A DNA stretch of 64,000 bases from positions 3,205,001 through 3,269,000 of the forward strand of contig NZ_JAHBAH010000001.1 in assembly GCF_020510425.1 (NCBI RefSeq), in the 5' to 3' direction. Positions 24,601 to 37,088 of the stretch are shown piece by piece. The position numbers and the translations under genes were made by a program. A model generated the notes under the pieces. The model was not told where the DNA came from. It was given only the letters and a program-made list of their open reading frames with translations, and did no database searches. This DNA is from Quatrionicoccus australiensis (GTDB lineage: Bacteria; Pseudomonadota; Gammaproteobacteria; Burkholderiales; Rhodocyclaceae). The stretch's first letter is position 1; every line of letters begins with the position of its first letter.

Positions 24601-27600
24601 CGCCGCGGGTCACGTGGTGACGGTCCCGGCCGCCTCGATCACGGTCGATGCGCTGGGTAACTGGACGGCGACGGTCGATGTGACGGGCCTGGACGACGGC
24701 GTGCTGACCACGACGCTGGAAGCCAAGGACGCGCTGAACAACGTCGCACCGACGGTGACCGACACGATCAACAAGGACACGGTCACGAGCGTGACCCTGG
24801 ATCCGATCCCGGACACGGCAGACAACACCCCGACCCTGACCGGCACGGGCGAACCGGGCAGCACGATCACGCTGACGGACGGCCCGACGACGCTGGGCAC
24901 GACCACGGTCGGTACGGACGGCAAGTGGAGCTTCACGCCGGGCACCCCGCTGGGCGAAGGCAGCCACACCATTGTGGTGACGACGGTCGACCCGTACGGC
25001 AACACGAATACCACGGCCGGCACGCCGGCCACCGGCACGGACACCTTCATCGTCGACACCAAGGCCACGGCCACGGTCGACATCAAGGACGACACCGGTC
25101 ACGACGACATGATCAGCTCGATCGACAACCAGACAGCCACGGCGCTGTCGGGCAAGATCGACGCCGGTGGCAGCATCACCAGCCTGACGGTGACGGACGC
25201 CGCGGGTCACGTGGTGACGGTCCCGGCCGCCTCGATCACGGTCGATGCGCTGGGTAACTGGACGGCGACGGTCGATGTGACGGGCCTGGACGACGGCGTG
25301 CTGACCACGACGCTGGAAGCCAAGGACGCGCTGAACAACGTCGCACCGACGGTGACCGACACGATCAACAAGGACACGGTCACGAGCGTGACCCTGGATC
25401 CGATCCCGGACACGGCAGACAACACCCCGACCCTGACCGGCACGGGCGAACCGGGCAGCACGATCACGCTGACGGACGGCCCGACGACGCTGGGCACGAC
25501 CACGGTCGGTACGGACGGCAAGTGGAGCTTCACGCCGGGCACCCCGCTGGGCGAAGGCAGCCACACCATTGTGGTGACGACGGTCGACCCGTACGGCAAC
25601 ACGAATACCACGGCCGGCACGCCGGCCACCGGCACGGACACCTTCATCGTCGACACCAAGGCCACGGCCACGGTCGACATCAAGGACGACACCGGTCACG
25701 ACGACATGATCAGCTCGATCGACAACCAGACAGCCACGGCGCTGTCGGGCAAGATCGACGCCGGTGGCAGCATCACCAGCCTGACGGTGACGGACGCCGC
25801 GGGTCACGTGGTGACGGTCCCGGCCGCCTCGATCACGGTCGATGCGCTGGGTAACTGGACGGCGACGGTCGATGTGACGGGCCTGGACGACGGCGTGCTG
25901 ACCACGACGCTGGAAGCCAAGGACGCGCTGAACAACGTCGCACCGACGGTGACCGACACGATCAACAAGGACACGGTCACGAGCGTGACCCTGGATCCGA
26001 TCCCGGACACGGCAGACAACACCCCGACCCTGACCGGCACGGGCGAACCGGGCAGCACGATCACGCTGACGGACGGCCCGACGACGCTGGGCACGACCAC
26101 GGTCGGTACGGACGGCAAGTGGAGCTTCACGCCGGGCACCCCGCTGGGCGAAGGCAGCCACACCATTGTGGTGACGACGGTCGACCCGTACGGCAACACG
26201 AATACCACGGCCGGCACGCCGGCCACCGGCACGGACACCTTCATCGTCGACACCAAGGCCACGGCCACGGTCGACATCAAGGACGACACCGGTCACGACG
26301 ACATGATCAGCTCGATCGACAACCAGACAGCCACGGCGCTGTCGGGCAAGATCGACGCCGGTGGCAGCATCACCAGCCTGACGGTGACGGACGCCGCGGG
26401 TCACGTGGTGACGGTCCCGGCCGCCTCGATCACGGTCGATGCGCTGGGTAACTGGACGGCGACGGTCGATGTGACGGGCCTGGACGACGGCGTGCTGACC
26501 ACGACGCTGGAAGCCAAGGACGCGCTGAACAACGTCGCACCGACGGTGACCGACACGATCAACAAGGACACGGTCACGAGCGTGACCCTGGATCCGATCC
26601 CGGACACGGCAGACAACACCCCGACCCTGACCGGCACGGGCGAACCGGGCAGCACGATCACGCTGACGGACGGCCCGACGACGCTGGGCACGACCACGGT
26701 CGGTACGGACGGCAAGTGGAGCTTCACGCCGGGCACCCCGCTGGGCGAAGGCAGCCACACCATTGTGGTGACGACGGTCGACCCGTACGGCAACACGAAT
26801 ACCACGGCCGGCACGCCGGCCACCGGCACGGACACCTTCATCGTCGACACCAAGGCCACGGCCACGGTCGACATCAAGGACGACACCGGTCACGACGACA
26901 TGATCAGCTCGATCGACAACCAGACAGCCACGGCGCTGTCGGGCAAGATCGACGCCGGTGGCAGCATCACCAGCCTGACGGTGACGGACGCCGCGGGTCA
27001 CGTGGTGACGGTCCCGGCCGCCTCGATCACGGTCGATGCGCTGGGTAACTGGACGGCGACGGTCGATGTGACGGGCCTGGACGACGGCGTGCTGACCACG
27101 ACGCTGGAAGCCAAGGACGCGCTGAACAACGTCGCACCGACGGTGACCGACACGATCAACAAGGACACGGTCACGAGCGTGACCCTGGATCCGATCCCGG
27201 ACACGGCAGACAACACCCCGACCCTGACCGGCACGGGCGAACCGGGCAGCACGATCACGCTGACGGACGGCCCGACGACGCTGGGCACGACCACGGTCGG
27301 TACGGACGGCAAGTGGAGCTTCACGCCGGGCACCCCGCTGGGCGAAGGCAGCCACACCATTGTGGTGACGACGGTCGACCCGTACGGCAACACGAATACC
27401 ACGGCCGGCACGCCGGCCACCGGCACGGACACCTTCATCGTCGACACCAAGGCCACGGCCACGGTCGACATCAAGGACGACACCGGTCACGACGACATGA
27501 TCAGCTCGATCGACAACCAGACAGCCACGGCGCTGTCGGGCAAGATCGACGCCGGTGGCAGCATCACCAGCCTGACGGTGACGGACGCCGCGGGTCACGT

Positions 27601-30600
27601 GGTGACGGTCCCGGCCGCCTCGATCACGGTCGATGCGCTGGGTAACTGGACGGCGACGGTCGATGTGACGGGCCTGGACGACGGCGTGCTGACCACGACG
27701 CTGGAAGCCAAGGACGCGCTGAACAACGTCGCACCGACGGTGACCGACACGATCAACAAGGACACGGTCACGAGCGTGACCCTGGATCCGATCCCGGACA
27801 CGGCAGACAACACCCCGACCCTGACCGGCACGGGCGAACCGGGCAGCACGATCACGCTGACGGACGGCCCGACGACGCTGGGCACGACCACGGTCGGTAC
27901 GGACGGCAAGTGGAGCTTCACGCCGGGCACCCCGCTGGGCGAAGGCAGCCACACCATTGTGGTGACGACGGTCGACCCGTACGGCAACACGAATACCACG
28001 GCCGGCACGCCGGCCACCGGCACGGACACCTTCATGGTGGATACCACGGCGACGATTGATATCAATACGATTGCCGGTGATAGCCAGAGTCCGTTGGCGA
28101 CCGACGCCAATAGCTATGCGACGGTCAGTGCAGCCGAACATGCAACCGGCTTCTCGGTCAGTGGTGTGACGAGTAGTGTCGAACAGGGTCAGATTGTGAC
28201 TGTTCAGGTTCTGAGTTCGGCGAACGTCGTAGTCGGTTCCGTGACTGGTTCGGTTGCTGCTGACGGTAGTTGGACGGCCAATGTTCCGGCTAATGCAACG
28301 TGGTTGACCGATGGCTCGGTCTATAGCTTCAAGGCTTCGGTCAGCGATGTGCTCGGCAATGCCGCTTCGGATACCGATCTGGTTAACGCCGCGCCCTTGG
28401 TTGCCGGTAGTGCTGTGTCGGGAACGGAAGACACCCCTCTGGCACTAACCTGGAGCGCGTTCGGTATCAGCGATGCAGATGGCGCAACGATTACCTCTGC
28501 AACGATCGCGAGTTTGCCTGCCGATGGGACATTGCAGGTCCTCGTGGGTTCTTCCTGGGTTAATGTGGTTGCCGGAGATGTAATCAGCAAGGCTGAGGTG
28601 GATCTGGGTCATCTGCGCTTCGTTCCGGATGCAGACGAGTCTGGCGGCAGCATGTATTCGACCTCCGGTTTCGGCGATCAGCATGCCGATTACGCCAAGT
28701 TCGAAGTTACGGTGACCGACTCCAATGGCGCCAGTACGACCGGTTCTGTCAAGGTGGATATTTCCCCGGTCGCAGATCCTGTTTTCCTGGTTGCCGACAG
28801 CAGTGCGACAGGCAGTGTCGTCGGAGGCAATACAATCACGCCGCCGGCTTCCGTCGGTCTTGTGCGCGATTACTACAACGCCATTCCCGGTATTGGCAGT
28901 ACAGCATCCAGTAGTGCTCCGGCGGCTGCCGAGGTGGCGATTGAAGGCGCTACGCCGACTTCTTCCTCGGTTGTCAGCAACGTCGGCATCGCCGGTGTGG
29001 CAACCACCAACGGAGTTGCAGTGGCTGTCGATGATGCCTATCAGGTCAGCGGCTTGATGTACATGGAGGCGGGCAAAACCTATACCTTCAGCGGTTACAT
29101 TGACGATACCTTCCGTCTTGAGATTGGTGGCAATACCGTTGTTTCCGGACAGTGGGGGGTAACCGGTCCGGGTAGTGCAGGTAGCTTTACCGCGACGACC
29201 TTCACGCCGACGGCTTCGGGTTACTACACATTGGATCTGTTTGTTTACAACACCAGTGGTGTCGGTAGCTACGATCTGAATGTGTCGGTCAACGGTGGTG
29301 CCGTACAGGATGTGTCGACCAGTAATTTCAACCTTTATCCAAGTGTTGTCACGCTTGATACCGCCGGTGCTCAGCATGGTGCTTTCGTTGCCAACACCAC
29401 GACGGGTGAGGGGGGGTATTACCCGGCAGCCCTGAACAATGGCCAGGAAGATACAACAATCAAGCTGTCTGCTCTGACGCCAACCTTCGGTGACTCGGCC
29501 GACAACTCGGAAAGTCATGTGGTCAGCATCTCCAGTATTCCGGTGGGGGCTGTCCTCAGCGATGGTACGCATACCTTCACAGCAACTGCAGGCAATACTT
29601 CGGTACAGATCTGGAACGAGGACAGTCCTGGTACCGCTTACGGGGGGAGCAACTGGAATCTGGGTACGCTGACGATCACCCCGCCGGCCAATTACAACGG
29701 CAGCTTCTCGCTGACCGCCACGGCTACTGCGACCGAGATTGCTACGGGAGACTCGACCAGCGCTTCAACCAACTTGAATGTCACGGTGGCTCCGGTCAAT
29801 GACGCTCCGGTGCCGACGGTCGATTCCATCACCGCAACCGAGGATATCGCCCTCACGGTCTCGGCTGCGACTCTGCTCGGTAATGACAGCGATGTCGATG
29901 GCAATACGCTGACGCTAAGCTCGGTGCAAGGGGCTACTCACGGAACTGTGGCCCTGGTTGGCGGTAATGTGGTCTTCACGCCTGAGTCCAATTACAGTGG
30001 GCCGGCATCGTTCACCTATACGGTCAGCGATGGTCAGGGCGGTTCTGCCACGGCTACGGTCAATGTGAGCGTTACCCCGGTTGCCGACATTCCGACATTG
30101 ACGATCACCTCGCGTGCTTCGGCTCTTGTTTTCAGCAATAGCTGGGAAACAGCAGCAAACAGCAACACCACCAGCGAGGCGGTGACCGGAACTACGCTGG
30201 AAGGCTGGACTTTGGTAACGACTCCCGACCCGTTTGCGGGCGGTAGCAGTCGGTTCGAGATCTGGTCGGATGGCGATACGCAGCAAAATCAGGCGGGAGG
30301 TTACAACACTGTCTATGGCGCAGCAGGCAACGGCAATAATTTCCTGGAGTTGAACAACGCCGATGCCAACGGTGCCCTGATCCAGACGCTGGGTATTACC
30401 CGTTCGGTCAGTACTACGGCAGGCATGGTGTATGAGTTGTCGTTCGATTACGCGGGGCGCCCTGGCTTTGACGCCGGTTTCACGCAGATCGGCGTGTATC
30501 TGGATGGCGTTCTGATTCAGCAATATTCGTCGACCAGCCCGCAGACCTCGATTGACTGGAAGAATCTGGTGTTCAGTTTCACCGGTGACGGTGCAACGCA

Positions 30601-31654
30601 TACCCTGACTATCCAAACTGATGCCACCTCGTATAACTCGAGTGGTCGCGGTTCCTTCATCGACGATATCCAGCTGTCTGCCTATCAAGGGGTTTCCGCG
30701 GGTGCTGGCGGTGTTGCCGGTGTAACTTCGATTGGTCTTGCCAATTACGTTGCTGCGGCGCTGACCGATACCGATGGCTCCGAAACGCTGTCACTTGCTT
30801 TCAGTGGCGTGCCCGCAGGGGCAACGATCGTTTCGTCCAGCGGAACCCACGCAATTGTTGGTGGCAGCATCACGATCTCGGCTGCGGAACTCGCTTCGGC
30901 CCAGCTTCATTTCGCTGATACGGTTACCGGCCACTTTAGCATCAGCGTGATCGCGACCAGTACCGAAACCGCGAACGGAAGCCAGGCTTCGTCTGTTGCC
31001 AAGACAGTCGAACTGGATGTTCTTCCGAAGTTCTCTGCGACGGATATCCTGCTCGACGAAGTCAATGGTTACAGCGATATTCTGGGTACGACCGGCGACG
31101 ACACGACTGTGCTGGATGGTACGGCCGGAAATGACCTGATCAAGGGTGGCGCTGGTGCTGACCGTTTGGGAGGCACGGCTGGCTCCGACGGCAACGACAT
31201 CCTCGATGGCGGTGTGGGCAACGATACGCTGCGTGGCGGTGCCGGTGATGATGTGCTGTACGGCGGTGCTGGGAATGACTCGCTGGTCGGCGGTACCGGG
31301 GCGGATACCTTTGCCTGGGTGCTGAACGATCGCGGAACATCGGCTACGCCTGCCGTGGATACGATCACCGACTTTGATGCGACCGCGAACAGTGACAAGC
31401 TGGACTTGCGCGATCTGTTGGTGGGCGAGTTCCACAGCGGTACGAATGCCGGCAATCTGGCCAACTACCTGCACTTCAGCAGTACTGGTTCGGGTACCAG
31501 CGCAGTGACCACCATCGAGGTCAAGTCGATTGGTTCGGGCACCTTCGATCAATCGATCCGGTTGACTGGTGTCGATCTGACGGCGGGTAACACGCTCTCC
31601 GACCAGACCATCATCCAGAATCTGCTGACCAACGGTAAGCTGGTCACCGATTAA
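12623..31654 (+). CDS. Giant LapA-type RTX adhesin (6343 residues)
   Basis: Secreted surface adhesin for biofilm formation, about 0.6 MDa. Residues 1-110 form a LapA-like retention module (begins [20 protein letters not shown]), followed by a di-alanine site PAAG at 116-119, where a LapG-type protease would cut. From nt 13130 to 28054 come 25 tandem 199-residue units, each with two Ig-like domains. Downstream are a further Ig/cadherin-like region (28060-28780), a PA14-like domain (about 28860-29330; [12 protein letters not shown]), a cadherin-like domain with [15 protein letters not shown] (about 29815-30085), a jelly-roll carbohydrate-binding-like domain (about 30115-30690), RTX nonapeptides ([30 protein letters not shown]; 31140-31310), and a C-terminal type I secretion signal. 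No cysteine occurs in the repeat unit. Ligand and real repeat number are unknown. Confidence 0.93.
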   Translation: MAQSQVIAKVSSITGEAFARDGAGKLRRLKVGDVIREGESVVATDGSQVNLALADGREMTVRPGEVARLDAEVGALVKPDAADSAVADHGKGGFQKIAKVLASGNSLDALLDEDAPAAGAGQGGNEGHTFVEFLRVVETVDPLSYAFSTSRGALLDTVQGAPLLDVEASATVDIKDDTGHDDMISSIDNQTATALSGKIDAGGSITSLTVTDAAGHVVTVPAASITVDALGNWTATVDVTGLDDGVLTTTLDAKDALNNVAPTVTDTINKDTVTSVTLDPIPDTADNTPTLTGTGEPGSTITLTDGPTTLGTTTVGTDGKWSFTPGTPLGEGSHTIVVTTVDPYGNTNTTAGTPATGTDTFIVDTKATATVDIKDDTGHDDMISSIDNQTATALSGKIDAGGSITSLTVTDAAGHVVTVPAASITVDALGNWTATVDVTGLDDGVLTTTLEAKDALNNVAPTVTDTINKDTVTSVTLDPIPDTADNTPTLTGTGEPGSTITLTDGPTTLGTTTVGTDGKWSFTPGTPLGEGSHTIVVTTVDPYGNTNTTAGTPATGTDTFIVDTKATATVDIKDDTGHDDMISSIDNQTATALSGKIDAGGSITSLTVTDAAGHVVTVPAASITVDALGNWTATVDVTGLDDGVLTTTLEAKDALNNVAPTVTDTINKDTVTSVTLDPIPDTADNTPTLTGTGEPGSTITLTDGPTTLGTTTVGTDGKWSFTPGTPLGEGSHTIVVTTVDPYGNTNTTAGTPATGTDTFIVDTKATATVDIKDDTGHDDMISSIDNQTATALSGKIDAGGSITSLTVTDAAGHVVTVPAASITVDALGNWTATVDVTGLDDGVLTTTLEAKDALNNVAPTVTDTINKDTVTSVTLDPIPDTADNTPTLTGTGEPGSTITLTDGPTTLGTTTVGTDGKWSFTPGTPLGEGSHTIVVTTVDPYGNTNTTAGTPATGTDTFIVDTKATATVDIKDDTGHDDMISSIDNQTATALSGKIDAGGSITSLTVTDAAGHVVTVPAASITVDALGNWTATVDVTGLDDGVLTTTLEAKDALNNVAPTVTDTINKDTVTSVTLDPIPDTADNTPTLTGTGEPGSTITLTDGPTTLGTTTVGTDGKWSFTPGTPLGEGSHTIVVTTVDPYGNTNTTAGTPATGTDTFIVDTKATATVDIKDDTGHDDMISSIDNQTATALSGKIDAGGSITSLTVTDAAGHVVTVPAASITVDALGNWTATVDVTGLDDGVLTTTLEAKDALNNVAPTVTDTINKDTVTSVTLDPIPDTADNTPTLTGTGEPGSTITLTDGPTTLGTTTVGTDGKWSFTPGTPLGEGSHTIVVTTVDPYGNTNTTAGTPATGTDTFIVDTKATATVDIKDDTGHDDMISSIDNQTATALSGKIDAGGSITSLTVTDAAGHVVTVPAASITVDALGNWTATVDVTGLDDGVLTTTLEAKDALNNVAPTVTDTINKDTVTSVTLDPIPDTADNTPTLTGTGEPGSTITLTDGPTTLGTTTVGTDGKWSFTPGTPLGEGSHTIVVTTVDPYGNTNTTAGTPATGTDTFIVDTKATATVDIKDDTGHDDMISSIDNQTATALSGKIDAGGSITSLTVTDAAGHVVTVPAASITVDALGNWTATVDVTGLDDGVLTTTLEAKDALNNVAPTVTDTINKDTVTSVTLDPIPDTADNTPTLTGTGEPGSTITLTDGPTTLGTTTVGTDGKWSFTPGTPLGEGSHTIVVTTVDPYGNTNTTAGTPATGTDTFIVDTKATATVDIKDDTGHDDMISSIDNQTATALSGKIDAGGSITSLTVTDAAGHVVTVPAASITVDALGNWTATVDVTGLDDGVLTTTLEAKDALNNVAPTVTDTINKDTVTSVTLDPIPDTADNTPTLTGTGEPGSTITLTDGPTTLGTTTVGTDGKWSFTPGTPLGEGSHTIVVTTVDPYGNTNTTAGTPATGTDTFIVDTKATATVDIKDDTGHDDMISSIDNQTATALSGKIDAGGSITSLTVTDAAGHVVTVPAASITVDALGNWTATVDVTGLDDGVLTTTLEAKDALNNVAPTVTDTINKDTVTSVTLDPIPDTADNTPTLTGTGEPGSTITLTDGPTTLGTTTVGTDGKWSFTPGTPLGEGSHTIVVTTVDPYGNTNTTAGTPATGTDTFIVDTKATATVDIKDDTGHDDMISSIDNQTATALSGKIDAGGSITSLTVTDAAGHVVTVPAASITVDALGNWTATVDVTGLDDGVLTTTLEAKDALNNVAPTVTDTINKDTVTSVTLDPIPDTADNTPTLTGTGEPGSTITLTDGPTTLGTTTVGTDGKWSFTPGTPLGEGSHTIVVTTVDPYGNTNTTAGTPATGTDTFIVDTKATATVDIKDDTGHDDMISSIDNQTATALSGKIDAGGSITSLTVTDAAGHVVTVPAASITVDALGNWTATVDVTGLDDGVLTTTLEAKDALNNVAPTVTDTINKDTVTSVTLDPIPDTADNTPTLTGTGEPGSTITLTDGPTTLGTTTVGTDGKWSFTPGTPLGEGSHTIVVTTVDPYGNTNTTAGTPATGTDTFIVDTKATATVDIKDDTGHDDMISSIDNQTATALSGKIDAGGSITSLTVTDAAGHVVTVPAASITVDALGNWTATVDVTGLDDGVLTTTLEAKDALNNVAPTVTDTINKDTVTSVTLDPIPDTADNTPTLTGTGEPGSTITLTDGPTTLGTTTVGTDGKWSFTPGTPLGEGSHTIVVTTVDPYGNTNTTAGTPATGTDTFIVDTKATATVDIKDDTGHDDMISSIDNQTATALSGKIDAGGSITSLTVTDAAGHVVTVPAASITVDALGNWTATVDVTGLDDGVLTTTLEAKDALNNVAPTVTDTINKDTVTSVTLDPIPDTADNTPTLTGTGEPGSTITLTDGPTTLGTTTVGTDGKWSFTPGTPLGEGSHTIVVTTVDPYGNTNTTAGTPATGTDTFIVDTKATATVDIKDDTGHDDMISSIDNQTATALSGKIDAGGSITSLTVTDAAGHVVTVPAASITVDALGNWTATVDVTGLDDGVLTTTLEAKDALNNVAPTVTDTINKDTVTSVTLDPIPDTADNTPTLTGTGEPGSTITLTDGPTTLGTTTVGTDGKWSFTPGTPLGEGSHTIVVTTVDPYGNTNTTAGTPATGTDTFIVDTKATATVDIKDDTGHDDMISSIDNQTATALSGKIDAGGSITSLTVTDAAGHVVTVPAASITVDALGNWTATVDVTGLDDGVLTTTLEAKDALNNVAPTVTDTINKDTVTSVTLDPIPDTADNTPTLTGTGEPGSTITLTDGPTTLGTTTVGTDGKWSFTPGTPLGEGSHTIVVTTVDPYGNTNTTAGTPATGTDTFIVDTKATATVDIKDDTGHDDMISSIDNQTATALSGKIDAGGSITSLTVTDAAGHVVTVPAASITVDALGNWTATVDVTGLDDGVLTTTLEAKDALNNVAPTVTDTINKDTVTSVTLDPIPDTADNTPTLTGTGEPGSTITLTDGPTTLGTTTVGTDGKWSFTPGTPLGEGSHTIVVTTVDPYGNTNTTAGTPATGTDTFIVDTKATATVDIKDDTGHDDMISSIDNQTATALSGKIDAGGSITSLTVTDAAGHVVTVPAASITVDALGNWTATVDVTGLDDGVLTTTLEAKDALNNVAPTVTDTINKDTVTSVTLDPIPDTADNTPTLTGTGEPGSTITLTDGPTTLGTTTVGTDGKWSFTPGTPLGEGSHTIVVTTVDPYGNTNTTAGTPATGTDTFIVDTKATATVDIKDDTGHDDMISSIDNQTATALSGKIDAGGSITSLTVTDAAGHVVTVPAASITVDALGNWTATVDVTGLDDGVLTTTLEAKDALNNVAPTVTDTINKDTVTSVTLDPIPDTADNTPTLTGTGEPGSTITLTDGPTTLGTTTVGTDGKWSFTPGTPLGEGSHTIVVTTVDPYGNTNTTAGTPATGTDTFIVDTKATATVDIKDDTGHDDMISSIDNQTATALSGKIDAGGSITSLTVTDAAGHVVTVPAASITVDALGNWTATVDVTGLDDGVLTTTLEAKDALNNVAPTVTDTINKDTVTSVTLDPIPDTADNTPTLTGTGEPGSTITLTDGPTTLGTTTVGTDGKWSFTPGTPLGEGSHTIVVTTVDPYGNTNTTAGTPATGTDTFIVDTKATATVDIKDDTGHDDMISSIDNQTATALSGKIDAGGSITSLTVTDAAGHVVTVPAASITVDALGNWTATVDVTGLDDGVLTTTLEAKDALNNVAPTVTDTINKDTVTSVTLDPIPDTADNTPTLTGTGEPGSTITLTDGPTTLGTTTVGTDGKWSFTPGTPLGEGSHTIVVTTVDPYGNTNTTAGTPATGTDTFIVDTKATATVDIKDDTGHDDMISSIDNQTATALSGKIDAGGSITSLTVTDAAGHVVTVPAASITVDALGNWTATVDVTGLDDGVLTTTLEAKDALNNVAPTVTDTINKDTVTSVTLDPIPDTADNTPTLTGTGEPGSTITLTDGPTTLGTTTVGTDGKWSFTPGTPLGEGSHTIVVTTVDPYGNTNTTAGTPATGTDTFIVDTKATATVDIKDDTGHDDMISSIDNQTATALSGKIDAGGSITSLTVTDAAGHVVTVPAASITVDALGNWTATVDVTGLDDGVLTTTLEAKDALNNVAPTVTDTINKDTVTSVTLDPIPDTADNTPTLTGTGEPGSTITLTDGPTTLGTTTVGTDGKWSFTPGTPLGEGSHTIVVTTVDPYGNTNTTAGTPATGTDTFIVDTKATATVDIKDDTGHDDMISSIDNQTATALSGKIDAGGSITSLTVTDAAGHVVTVPAASITVDALGNWTATVDVTGLDDGVLTTTLEAKDALNNVAPTVTDTINKDTVTSVTLDPIPDTADNTPTLTGTGEPGSTITLTDGPTTLGTTTVGTDGKWSFTPGTPLGEGSHTIVVTTVDPYGNTNTTAGTPATGTDTFIVDTKATATVDIKDDTGHDDMISSIDNQTATALSGKIDAGGSITSLTVTDAAGHVVTVPAASITVDALGNWTATVDVTGLDDGVLTTTLEAKDALNNVAPTVTDTINKDTVTSVTLDPIPDTADNTPTLTGTGEPGSTITLTDGPTTLGTTTVGTDGKWSFTPGTPLGEGSHTIVVTTVDPYGNTNTTAGTPATGTDTFMVDTTATIDINTIAGDSQSPLATDANSYATVSAAEHATGFSVSGVTSSVEQGQIVTVQVLSSANVVVGSVTGSVAADGSWTANVPANATWLTDGSVYSFKASVSDVLGNAASDTDLVNAAPLVAGSAVSGTEDTPLALTWSAFGISDADGATITSATIASLPADGTLQVLVGSSWVNVVAGDVISKAEVDLGHLRFVPDADESGGSMYSTSGFGDQHADYAKFEVTVTDSNGASTTGSVKVDISPVADPVFLVADSSATGSVVGGNTITPPASVGLVRDYYNAIPGIGSTASSSAPAAAEVAIEGATPTSSSVVSNVGIAGVATTNGVAVAVDDAYQVSGLMYMEAGKTYTFSGYIDDTFRLEIGGNTVVSGQWGVTGPGSAGSFTATTFTPTASGYYTLDLFVYNTSGVGSYDLNVSVNGGAVQDVSTSNFNLYPSVVTLDTAGAQHGAFVANTTTGEGGYYPAALNNGQEDTTIKLSALTPTFGDSADNSESHVVSISSIPVGAVLSDGTHTFTATAGNTSVQIWNEDSPGTAYGGSNWNLGTLTITPPANYNGSFSLTATATATEIATGDSTSASTNLNVTVAPVNDAPVPTVDSITATEDIALTVSAATLLGNDSDVDGNTLTLSSVQGATHGTVALVGGNVVFTPESNYSGPASFTYTVSDGQGGSATATVNVSVTPVADIPTLTITSRASALVFSNSWETAANSNTTSEAVTGTTLEGWTLVTTPDPFAGGSSRFEIWSDGDTQQNQAGGYNTVYGAAGNGNNFLELNNADANGALIQTLGITRSVSTTAGMVYELSFDYAGRPGFDAGFTQIGVYLDGVLIQQYSSTSPQTSIDWKNLVFSFTGDGATHTLTIQTDATSYNSSGRGSFIDDIQLSAYQGVSAGAGGVAGVTSIGLANYVAAALTDTDGSETLSLAFSGVPAGATIVSSSGTHAIVGGSITISAAELASAQLHFADTVTGHFSISVIATSTETANGSQASSVAKTVELDVLPKFSATDILLDEVNGYSDILGTTGDDTTVLDGTAGNDLIKGGAGADRLGGTAGSDGNDILDGGVGNDTLRGGAGDDVLYGGAGNDSLVGGTGADTFAWVLNDRGTSATPAVDTITDFDATANSDKLDLRDLLVGEFHSGTNAGNLANYLHFSSTGSGTSAVTTIEVKSIGSGTFDQSIRLTGVDLTAGNTLSDQTIIQNLLTNGKLVTD
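13130..28054 (+). repeat. 25 tandem 597-bp units encoding paired Ig-like domains
   Basis: The unit is exactly 597 bp (199 codons), repeated 25 times in frame. Units start at 13130, 13727, 14324 and so on, up to 27458. Each unit starts [13 protein letters not shown] and holds two modules of about 100 residues. The first includes [20 protein letters not shown]; the second includes [20 protein letters not shown]. Across all units I find one amino-acid change (LDAKDA in unit 1, LEAKDA elsewhere). Other differences are synonymous. The last about 20 bp (from 28035) drift away from the consensus. Confidence 0.97.
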
Positions 31655-31672
31655 GGTTTTACGGTCGACTGC

Positions 31673-31702
31673 AAAAAGGGGCGGATTTTCCGCCCCTTTT
31701 TT
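31673..31702. terminator. Terminator between adhesin and Crp/Fnr gene, probably bidirectional
   Basis: GGGGCGGA (31678-31685) pairs with TCCGCCCC (31689-31696), flanked by AAAAA on the left and TTTTTT on the right. It lies 19 bp after the adhesin stop and 40 bp from the 3' end of the convergent regulator gene, so it can serve both. A GGTCGAC word lies just before it at 31663-31669. Confidence 0.9.
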
Positions 31703-31741
31703 ATTTCCTGTTTTCCGAGGATTCAGCCGGCCTGATTGGCT

Positions 31742-32437
31742 TTAACTGTCGTGTGCCCGCAAGCCGGCCACGTCGGGAATACAGATTTTCCTGCCTTTGA
31801 CGACAATCAGCCCAAGCTCGCTCAATTCATGCAGGATGCGGGAAAAGTGCTCCTGGGTGAGGTTGAGGCGGGAGGCGATGATGCCTTTGCTGGTTGCTAG
31901 CGTGACGGCGATGTCCTTGCCTGCTTCGGCATCTTCCGGAATTTCGCGCAGCAGGTAGCCGATGATGCGCTGCTTGCCGGAACGCAGGGAGTAGGACTCG
32001 ACGTCGTTCATCAACTGGTGCAGGCGCACCGCCATGCCGGCCAGCATCTTGCGGCAGAGGCGGGGGTCGCGCTCGAGTTCGGCGTAGATCACGTCCTTGG
32101 GAATGTGCAGCAGCAGCGAGTCGCTGAGGGCCTGGGCGAAGACGATGTAGGGCTTGTCCATGAACATGATGGCTTCGCCGAAGCTTTGCCCCTGGCTGAT
32201 GATTTCAACAACTTTCTCGTTGCCTTGCGACGAAGTGAAAGCCAGCTTGATCTGGCCGTAGACCAGCAGGTGAAAGCCAGTGCAGGGATCGCCCTTGTGA
32301 AAAAGAATGTCGCCCTTGGCGGCATGGCTTTCGCGCGCCGAGGTGGCGATGCGGGCGATTTCTTCCGGGGCCAGACCGTTGAAGAGCGGCAGGTGGGAGA
32401 GAAGGGCCTCGATATTGATGCGCGGATGGGCTGCCAT
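31742..32437 (-). CDS. Crp/Fnr family transcriptional regulator, Dnr-like
   Basis: DNA-binding regulator with a cyclic-nucleotide-type sensor fold. The 231-residue form starts at the ATG whose complement is 32435-32437, giving MAAHPRINIEALLSHLPLF. The frame continues upstream, with another Met 12 residues earlier and more beyond, but 231 residues is the usual family length. Residues about 25-115 are the effector domain (KGDILFHKGD, FGEAIMF). The C-terminal helix-turn-helix shows EHFSRILHEL, whose E-x2-SR matches the recognition helix of FNR proteins, so TTGAT-type half-sites are likely targets. It lacks the N-terminal cysteine cluster of an oxygen-sensing FNR. The signal is unknown. Confidence 0.88.
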   Translation of the reverse strand: MAAHPRINIEALLSHLPLFNGLAPEEIARIATSARESHAAKGDILFHKGDPCTGFHLLVYGQIKLAFTSSQGNEKVVEIISQGQSFGEAIMFMDKPYIVFAQALSDSLLLHIPKDVIYAELERDPRLCRKMLAGMAVRLHQLMNDVESYSLRSGKQRIIGYLLREIPEDAEAGKDIAVTLATSKGIIASRLNLTQEHFSRILHELSELGLIVVKGRKICIPDVAGLRAHDS

Positions 32438-32577
32438 GATGACTCGCTGAAAAGTGTTGCTGGATGGTGTCATTGCCCTGCCGGGCGTGCAATACCTCTT
32501 TCGGACTAGGTGCGGATCGGCGTCGGAGATACTCCGGCTGGCGGTATACTCCGTCACCCTCTCTCTGGATGAATTTC

Positions 32578-33924
32578 ATGGCCGCACCCAACGATAATGT
32601 CAGCATGGCGCTGTTCTGCGATTTCGAGAATATCGCGCTCGGTGTTCGTGATGCCCAGTATGAAAAATTCGATATCCGCCCGGTGCTTGAGCGTCTGCTT
32701 GCCAAGGGCAGCATCGTCGTCAAGAAGGCCTATTGCGACTGGGAGCGCTACAAAGGGTTCAAGGCTGCGATGCACGAGGCCAACTTCGAGCTGATCGAGA
32801 TCCCGCACGTGCGCCAGTCCGGCAAGAATTCGGCCGACATCCGCATGGTGGTCGATGCGCTCGACCTCTGCTACACCAAGTCGCATGTCGACACCTTCGT
32901 GATCATTTCCGGCGATTCCGACTTCTCGCCGCTGGTTTCCAAGTTGCGCGAAAACGCCAAGCGGGTCATCGGCGTCGGCGTCAAACAGTCCTGTTCCGAC
33001 CTGCTGGTCACCAATTGCGACGAATTCATCTATTACGACGATCTGGTGCGCGACCGCGACTCCAGCCGTGGCGGCCAGCGCCGCGAGCGCGAGAAGCGTT
33101 CGCCGGAAGAAGAAGCCAAGCGCAGCGAAAAGCAGGAAGAGCGCAAGAGCAAGGCAGTCGATATCGTGTCCACCACCTTCGTCGATCTGATCGCCGATCG
33201 TGGCGAGAGCGAGCGCATCTGGGCCTCGGTGCTCAAGGAAGTGGTCAAGCGGCGCAATCCCGGTTTCAACGAAAACTATTACGGCTTCCGCTCCTTCGGC
33301 AACCTGCTGGAAGAAGCGGCAAGCCGCGGTCTGCTCGGTTTCGGGCGTGACGACAAGGGCGCCTATGTTTTCCGCGCGCCGCAGCGTCCGGCCGTTGCTG
33401 AAACCGAGAGCGCCGGCGAAGTGCCGGTCATCAATGATGTGACAGCGGTCGACGTCACGGAAACGGCAAAAACCGAAACGCCGGCGCCTGAAGTCGAGGC
33501 CTCAGGCAATCCGCGTCGGCGCGGTGGTCGCCGTTCGCGCAATGGCAAGGACCGGGCGCAGCAGTCCGAAACAGTCGTCGCGAATGAAGTGGTCGCGAAT
33601 GAAGTGGTCGCGGCCGGCGTCGTCGAAACTCCGGTCATGGTGAGCGAAGTGGCAGCCCCGGCACCAGTGGCGCCCGAGTCCGCAGAAAATGTCGAGGCCA
33701 AGCCGCGTCGTGGCACTCGTCGTCCACGCAAGGCGGCCGAGGCGGTTGCCGTCGAGACGCCGGTGGTCGTCGAGGTGGCGGCAGCGGTCGACCCCGAGCC
33801 GAAGGCGAAAAAGGCGCCTAGCCGCAAGGCCAAGGATGGCGAGAAGAGCCCGGCCAAGGCCAAGCGTCCGGCCCGTACGCCGCGGGCGCGCAAGCCGATG
33901 GCGAGCGAGGCTGCAGAGAACTGA
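32578..33924 (+). CDS. NYN-domain (PIN-like) putative RNase with OST-HTH/LOTUS domain
   Basis: A 448-residue protein starting MAAPNDNVSMALFCDFENIA at ATG 32578. GGATGA lies 7 nt upstream; an in-frame ATG at 32569 is possible. Residues about 8-150 are a NYN domain (LabA/DUF88 type): CDFENIA and the later ISGDSDFSPLV supply the acidic residues of the PIN-like nuclease site. Residues about 185-265 fit an OST-HTH/LOTUS RNA-binding domain (GFNENYYGFRSFGNLLEEA). The rest (about 280-448) is a low-complexity tail rich in Ala, Val, Glu, Lys and Arg, with RRRGGRRSR and RRGTRRPRK basic patches. This combination suggests RNA binding and processing. Substrates are unknown. Confidence 0.88.
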   Translation: MAAPNDNVSMALFCDFENIALGVRDAQYEKFDIRPVLERLLAKGSIVVKKAYCDWERYKGFKAAMHEANFELIEIPHVRQSGKNSADIRMVVDALDLCYTKSHVDTFVIISGDSDFSPLVSKLRENAKRVIGVGVKQSCSDLLVTNCDEFIYYDDLVRDRDSSRGGQRREREKRSPEEEAKRSEKQEERKSKAVDIVSTTFVDLIADRGESERIWASVLKEVVKRRNPGFNENYYGFRSFGNLLEEAASRGLLGFGRDDKGAYVFRAPQRPAVAETESAGEVPVINDVTAVDVTETAKTETPAPEVEASGNPRRRGGRRSRNGKDRAQQSETVVANEVVANEVVAAGVVETPVMVSEVAAPAPVAPESAENVEAKPRRGTRRPRKAAEAVAVETPVVVEVAAAVDPEPKAKKAPSRKAKDGEKSPAKAKRPARTPRARKPMASEAAEN

Positions 33925-33942
33925 GCGTCACCGGAGATGCAG

Positions 33943-33970
33943 AAAGGGCAGCGCGAGCTACCCTTTTTTT
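33943..33970 (+). terminator. Terminator after the NYN gene
   Basis: AAAGGG (33943-33948) pairs with CCCTTT (33961-33966); inner AGC/GCT pairs extend the stem, which is followed by seven T. It lies just after the NYN stop and before the convergent hypothetical gene. Confidence 0.8.
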
Positions 33971-33981
33971 GTCTGCAGTCC

Positions 33982-34491
33982 TCAGATCACCTGCAGCAGC
34001 TTGCTGCGCAGCGACTCCGCCTCGCGCTTGCCTTCACGCGTCATCACGATGGTGTGATACCACTCGTCGTAGAGCGCACGCAGGCCGGCATGGCCGGTCG
34101 CCTCCTCGATACGGTCGAGCAGCGAACTGGCACCGAGTGTGCCGTTGAAGGCTTTCAGCGTGTTGGTCATGAAATTGCGCGCCCGTTGCAGGTCGACCGG
34201 GTCGTGGCCGGCCGGCAATTCGCGAAAGGCAGTGATCGATGGCAGTGGTGTCTGCACGGCCACATTCTGCCCGACCTTGTCGGTGAGGCCGGCGAGGTCG
34301 ATGTAGCCTTCCTCCTCCAGCATGCCCAGCGTGTGTTGCAGGTCGTCGGATTGCAGCATGCCGCGCAATTCGTCGACACTGCGTTTGCCATCCACAAAAA
34401 TCAGCACTCGTCGGACGCGGGGCGTCAGCCCCCCGGCCTTGGTGGCGATTTCGTCATGCCCCTTCGGGGTCTTGGCGAAAACAACGCCCAT
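33982..34491 (-). CDS. Conserved hypothetical protein, winged-helix-like N-terminus
   Basis: The 169-residue product was not recognised as a named family. It begins MGVVFAKTPKGHDEIATKAG with GGAGA upstream of the ATG. The segment RVLIFVDGKRSVDELRGMLQ resembles the 'VDG-x-R-s-v-eL' module of small winged-helix proteins, which are common in two-component and gliding systems. The C-terminal half is helical (residues about 105-169). It has no signal peptide and no membrane segment, so it is probably cytosolic. It is convergent with the NYN gene and follows panD on the same strand across a terminator. Confidence 0.6.
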   Translation of the reverse strand: MGVVFAKTPKGHDEIATKAGGLTPRVRRVLIFVDGKRSVDELRGMLQSDDLQHTLGMLEEEGYIDLAGLTDKVGQNVAVQTPLPSITAFRELPAGHDPVDLQRARNFMTNTLKAFNGTLGASSLLDRIEEATGHAGLRALYDEWYHTIVMTREGKREAESLRSKLLQVI

Positions 34492-34541
34492 GGTTTGTCT
34501 CCAGTATTTTTATGAAATTCTGCGGGGCATTGTACACAAAG

Positions 34542-34567
34542 AAAAACCCGCCGGAGGGCGGGTTTTT
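34542..34567. terminator. Terminator after panD
   Basis: AAAACCCGCC (34543-34552) pairs with GGCGGGTTTT (34557-34566) around GGAG. It has A and T tracts on both sides, so it could act in either direction. It separates panD (minus) from the hypothetical gene. Confidence 0.85.
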
Positions 34568-34589
34568 TCGGGTCCGGCAAACGACAGGA

Positions 34590-34973
34590 TCAGGCGGCGG
34601 CTTGCACCGGGATCTTGTGGCCACGACGGACGATGCGGTTCTGCGAATCAACGTAGATCAACTCCGGCTCATGCTTGGCCAGTTCGACTTCGTTATAGAC
34701 CGCAAAGGTCGCAATGATCAGGATGTCGCCAGGTGCAGCACGGCGGGCAGCCGAGCCGTTGACGGAGATGACGCCAGAACCACGTTCAGCGCGAATCGCA
34801 TAGGTGGTGAAACGCTCGCCATTGTTTACGTTCCAGATGTCGATCTGTTCGTATTCCTTGATGTTGGCGGCTTCGAGCAGGTCTTCATCAATGGCACAGG
34901 AACCCTCGTAGTGCAGGTCGGCGTGGGTTGCTGTCACGCGATGCAACTTGGATTTCAGCATTGTTCTCTGCAT
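34590..34973 (-). CDS. panD: Aspartate 1-decarboxylase proenzyme
   Basis: Makes beta-alanine from aspartate for pantothenate and CoA synthesis. The 127-residue product starts [20 protein letters not shown], aligning with the classical family start. A Met four codons upstream is rejected because GGATGAG lies at good distance from this ATG. The self-cleavage site YEGSCAID places Gly24-Ser25 exactly where the pyruvoyl group forms. panC and panB lie 90 bp upstream on the same strand, completing the pantothenate set. Confidence 0.96.
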   Translation of the reverse strand: MQRTMLKSKLHRVTATHADLHYEGSCAIDEDLLEAANIKEYEQIDIWNVNNGERFTTYAIRAERGSGVISVNGSAARRAAPGDILIIATFAVYNEVELAKHEPELIYVDSQNRIVRRGHKIPVQAAA

Positions 34974-35062
34974 GGTTTCACTCATCCAGAAGGTTGGGGG
35001 ATGCGAATTGTAGCCCCTATAAAACCGCTGTCAACGATCTTTTTATGCCCGGCGGAAGGGCG

Positions 35063-36725
<1,663 letters not shown>

Positions 36726-37088
36726 TCAGGTCCTGAAAACGAAATAGACAGCGCCTAGGATACACAGGGCAGCCCACAGGTAGTCAAGCTTCAGCGGCTG
36801 ATCCATGTAAAAAATCACGAAAGGCACGAAAACGGCGAGGGTGATGACTTCCTGCAGGATCTTGAGCTGGCCGAGGTTCATCTCGGTGTGGCCGATGCGG
36901 TTGGCCGGTACCTGGATCAGGTATTCGAACAGTGCGATGCCCCAGGAAAACAGCGCGGCAATCCACCACGGCTTGTCATTGAGGTTCTTCAGGTGCGAAT
37001 ACCAGGCGAAGGTCATGAAGACATTCGACAGCGCGAGCAGGATCACCGTCTGCCAGAGAACCGGCAGGTTGAAACCAGGGAAGTTCAC
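36726..37088 (-). CDS. DUF486/DMT-type small membrane protein
   Basis: The 120-residue product has four predicted membrane helices (about 8-27, 38-56, 73-94, 98-117), the layout of the DUF486 branch of drug/metabolite transporter-like proteins. The central segment WGIALFEYLIQVPANRIGH is typical of the family. Substrate is unknown. It overlaps the folK end by 4 bases and abuts panB. Confidence 0.85.
   Translation of the reverse strand: MNFPGFNLPVLWQTVILLALSNVFMTFAWYSHLKNLNDKPWWIAALFSWGIALFEYLIQVPANRIGHTEMNLGQLKILQEVITLAVFVPFVIFYMDQPLKLDYLWAALCILGAVYFVFRT

Noticed and set aside
13130-28054. CRISPR-like or satellite repeat
   Set aside because: The units are 597 bp, contiguous, without spacers, and in frame with the adhesin.
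13267-28110. Regularly spaced 161-codon (minus) and 110-codon (plus) open frames inside the array
   Set aside because: They recur every 597 bp and are out-of-frame shadows of the repeat unit.
13022-28141. A 5039-codon open frame on the minus strand across the repeat array
   Set aside because: It is the complement of the adhesin repeats. One unit without a stop in that frame, repeated 25 times, gives a huge false frame. Its Arg/His/Val-rich product resembles no protein.
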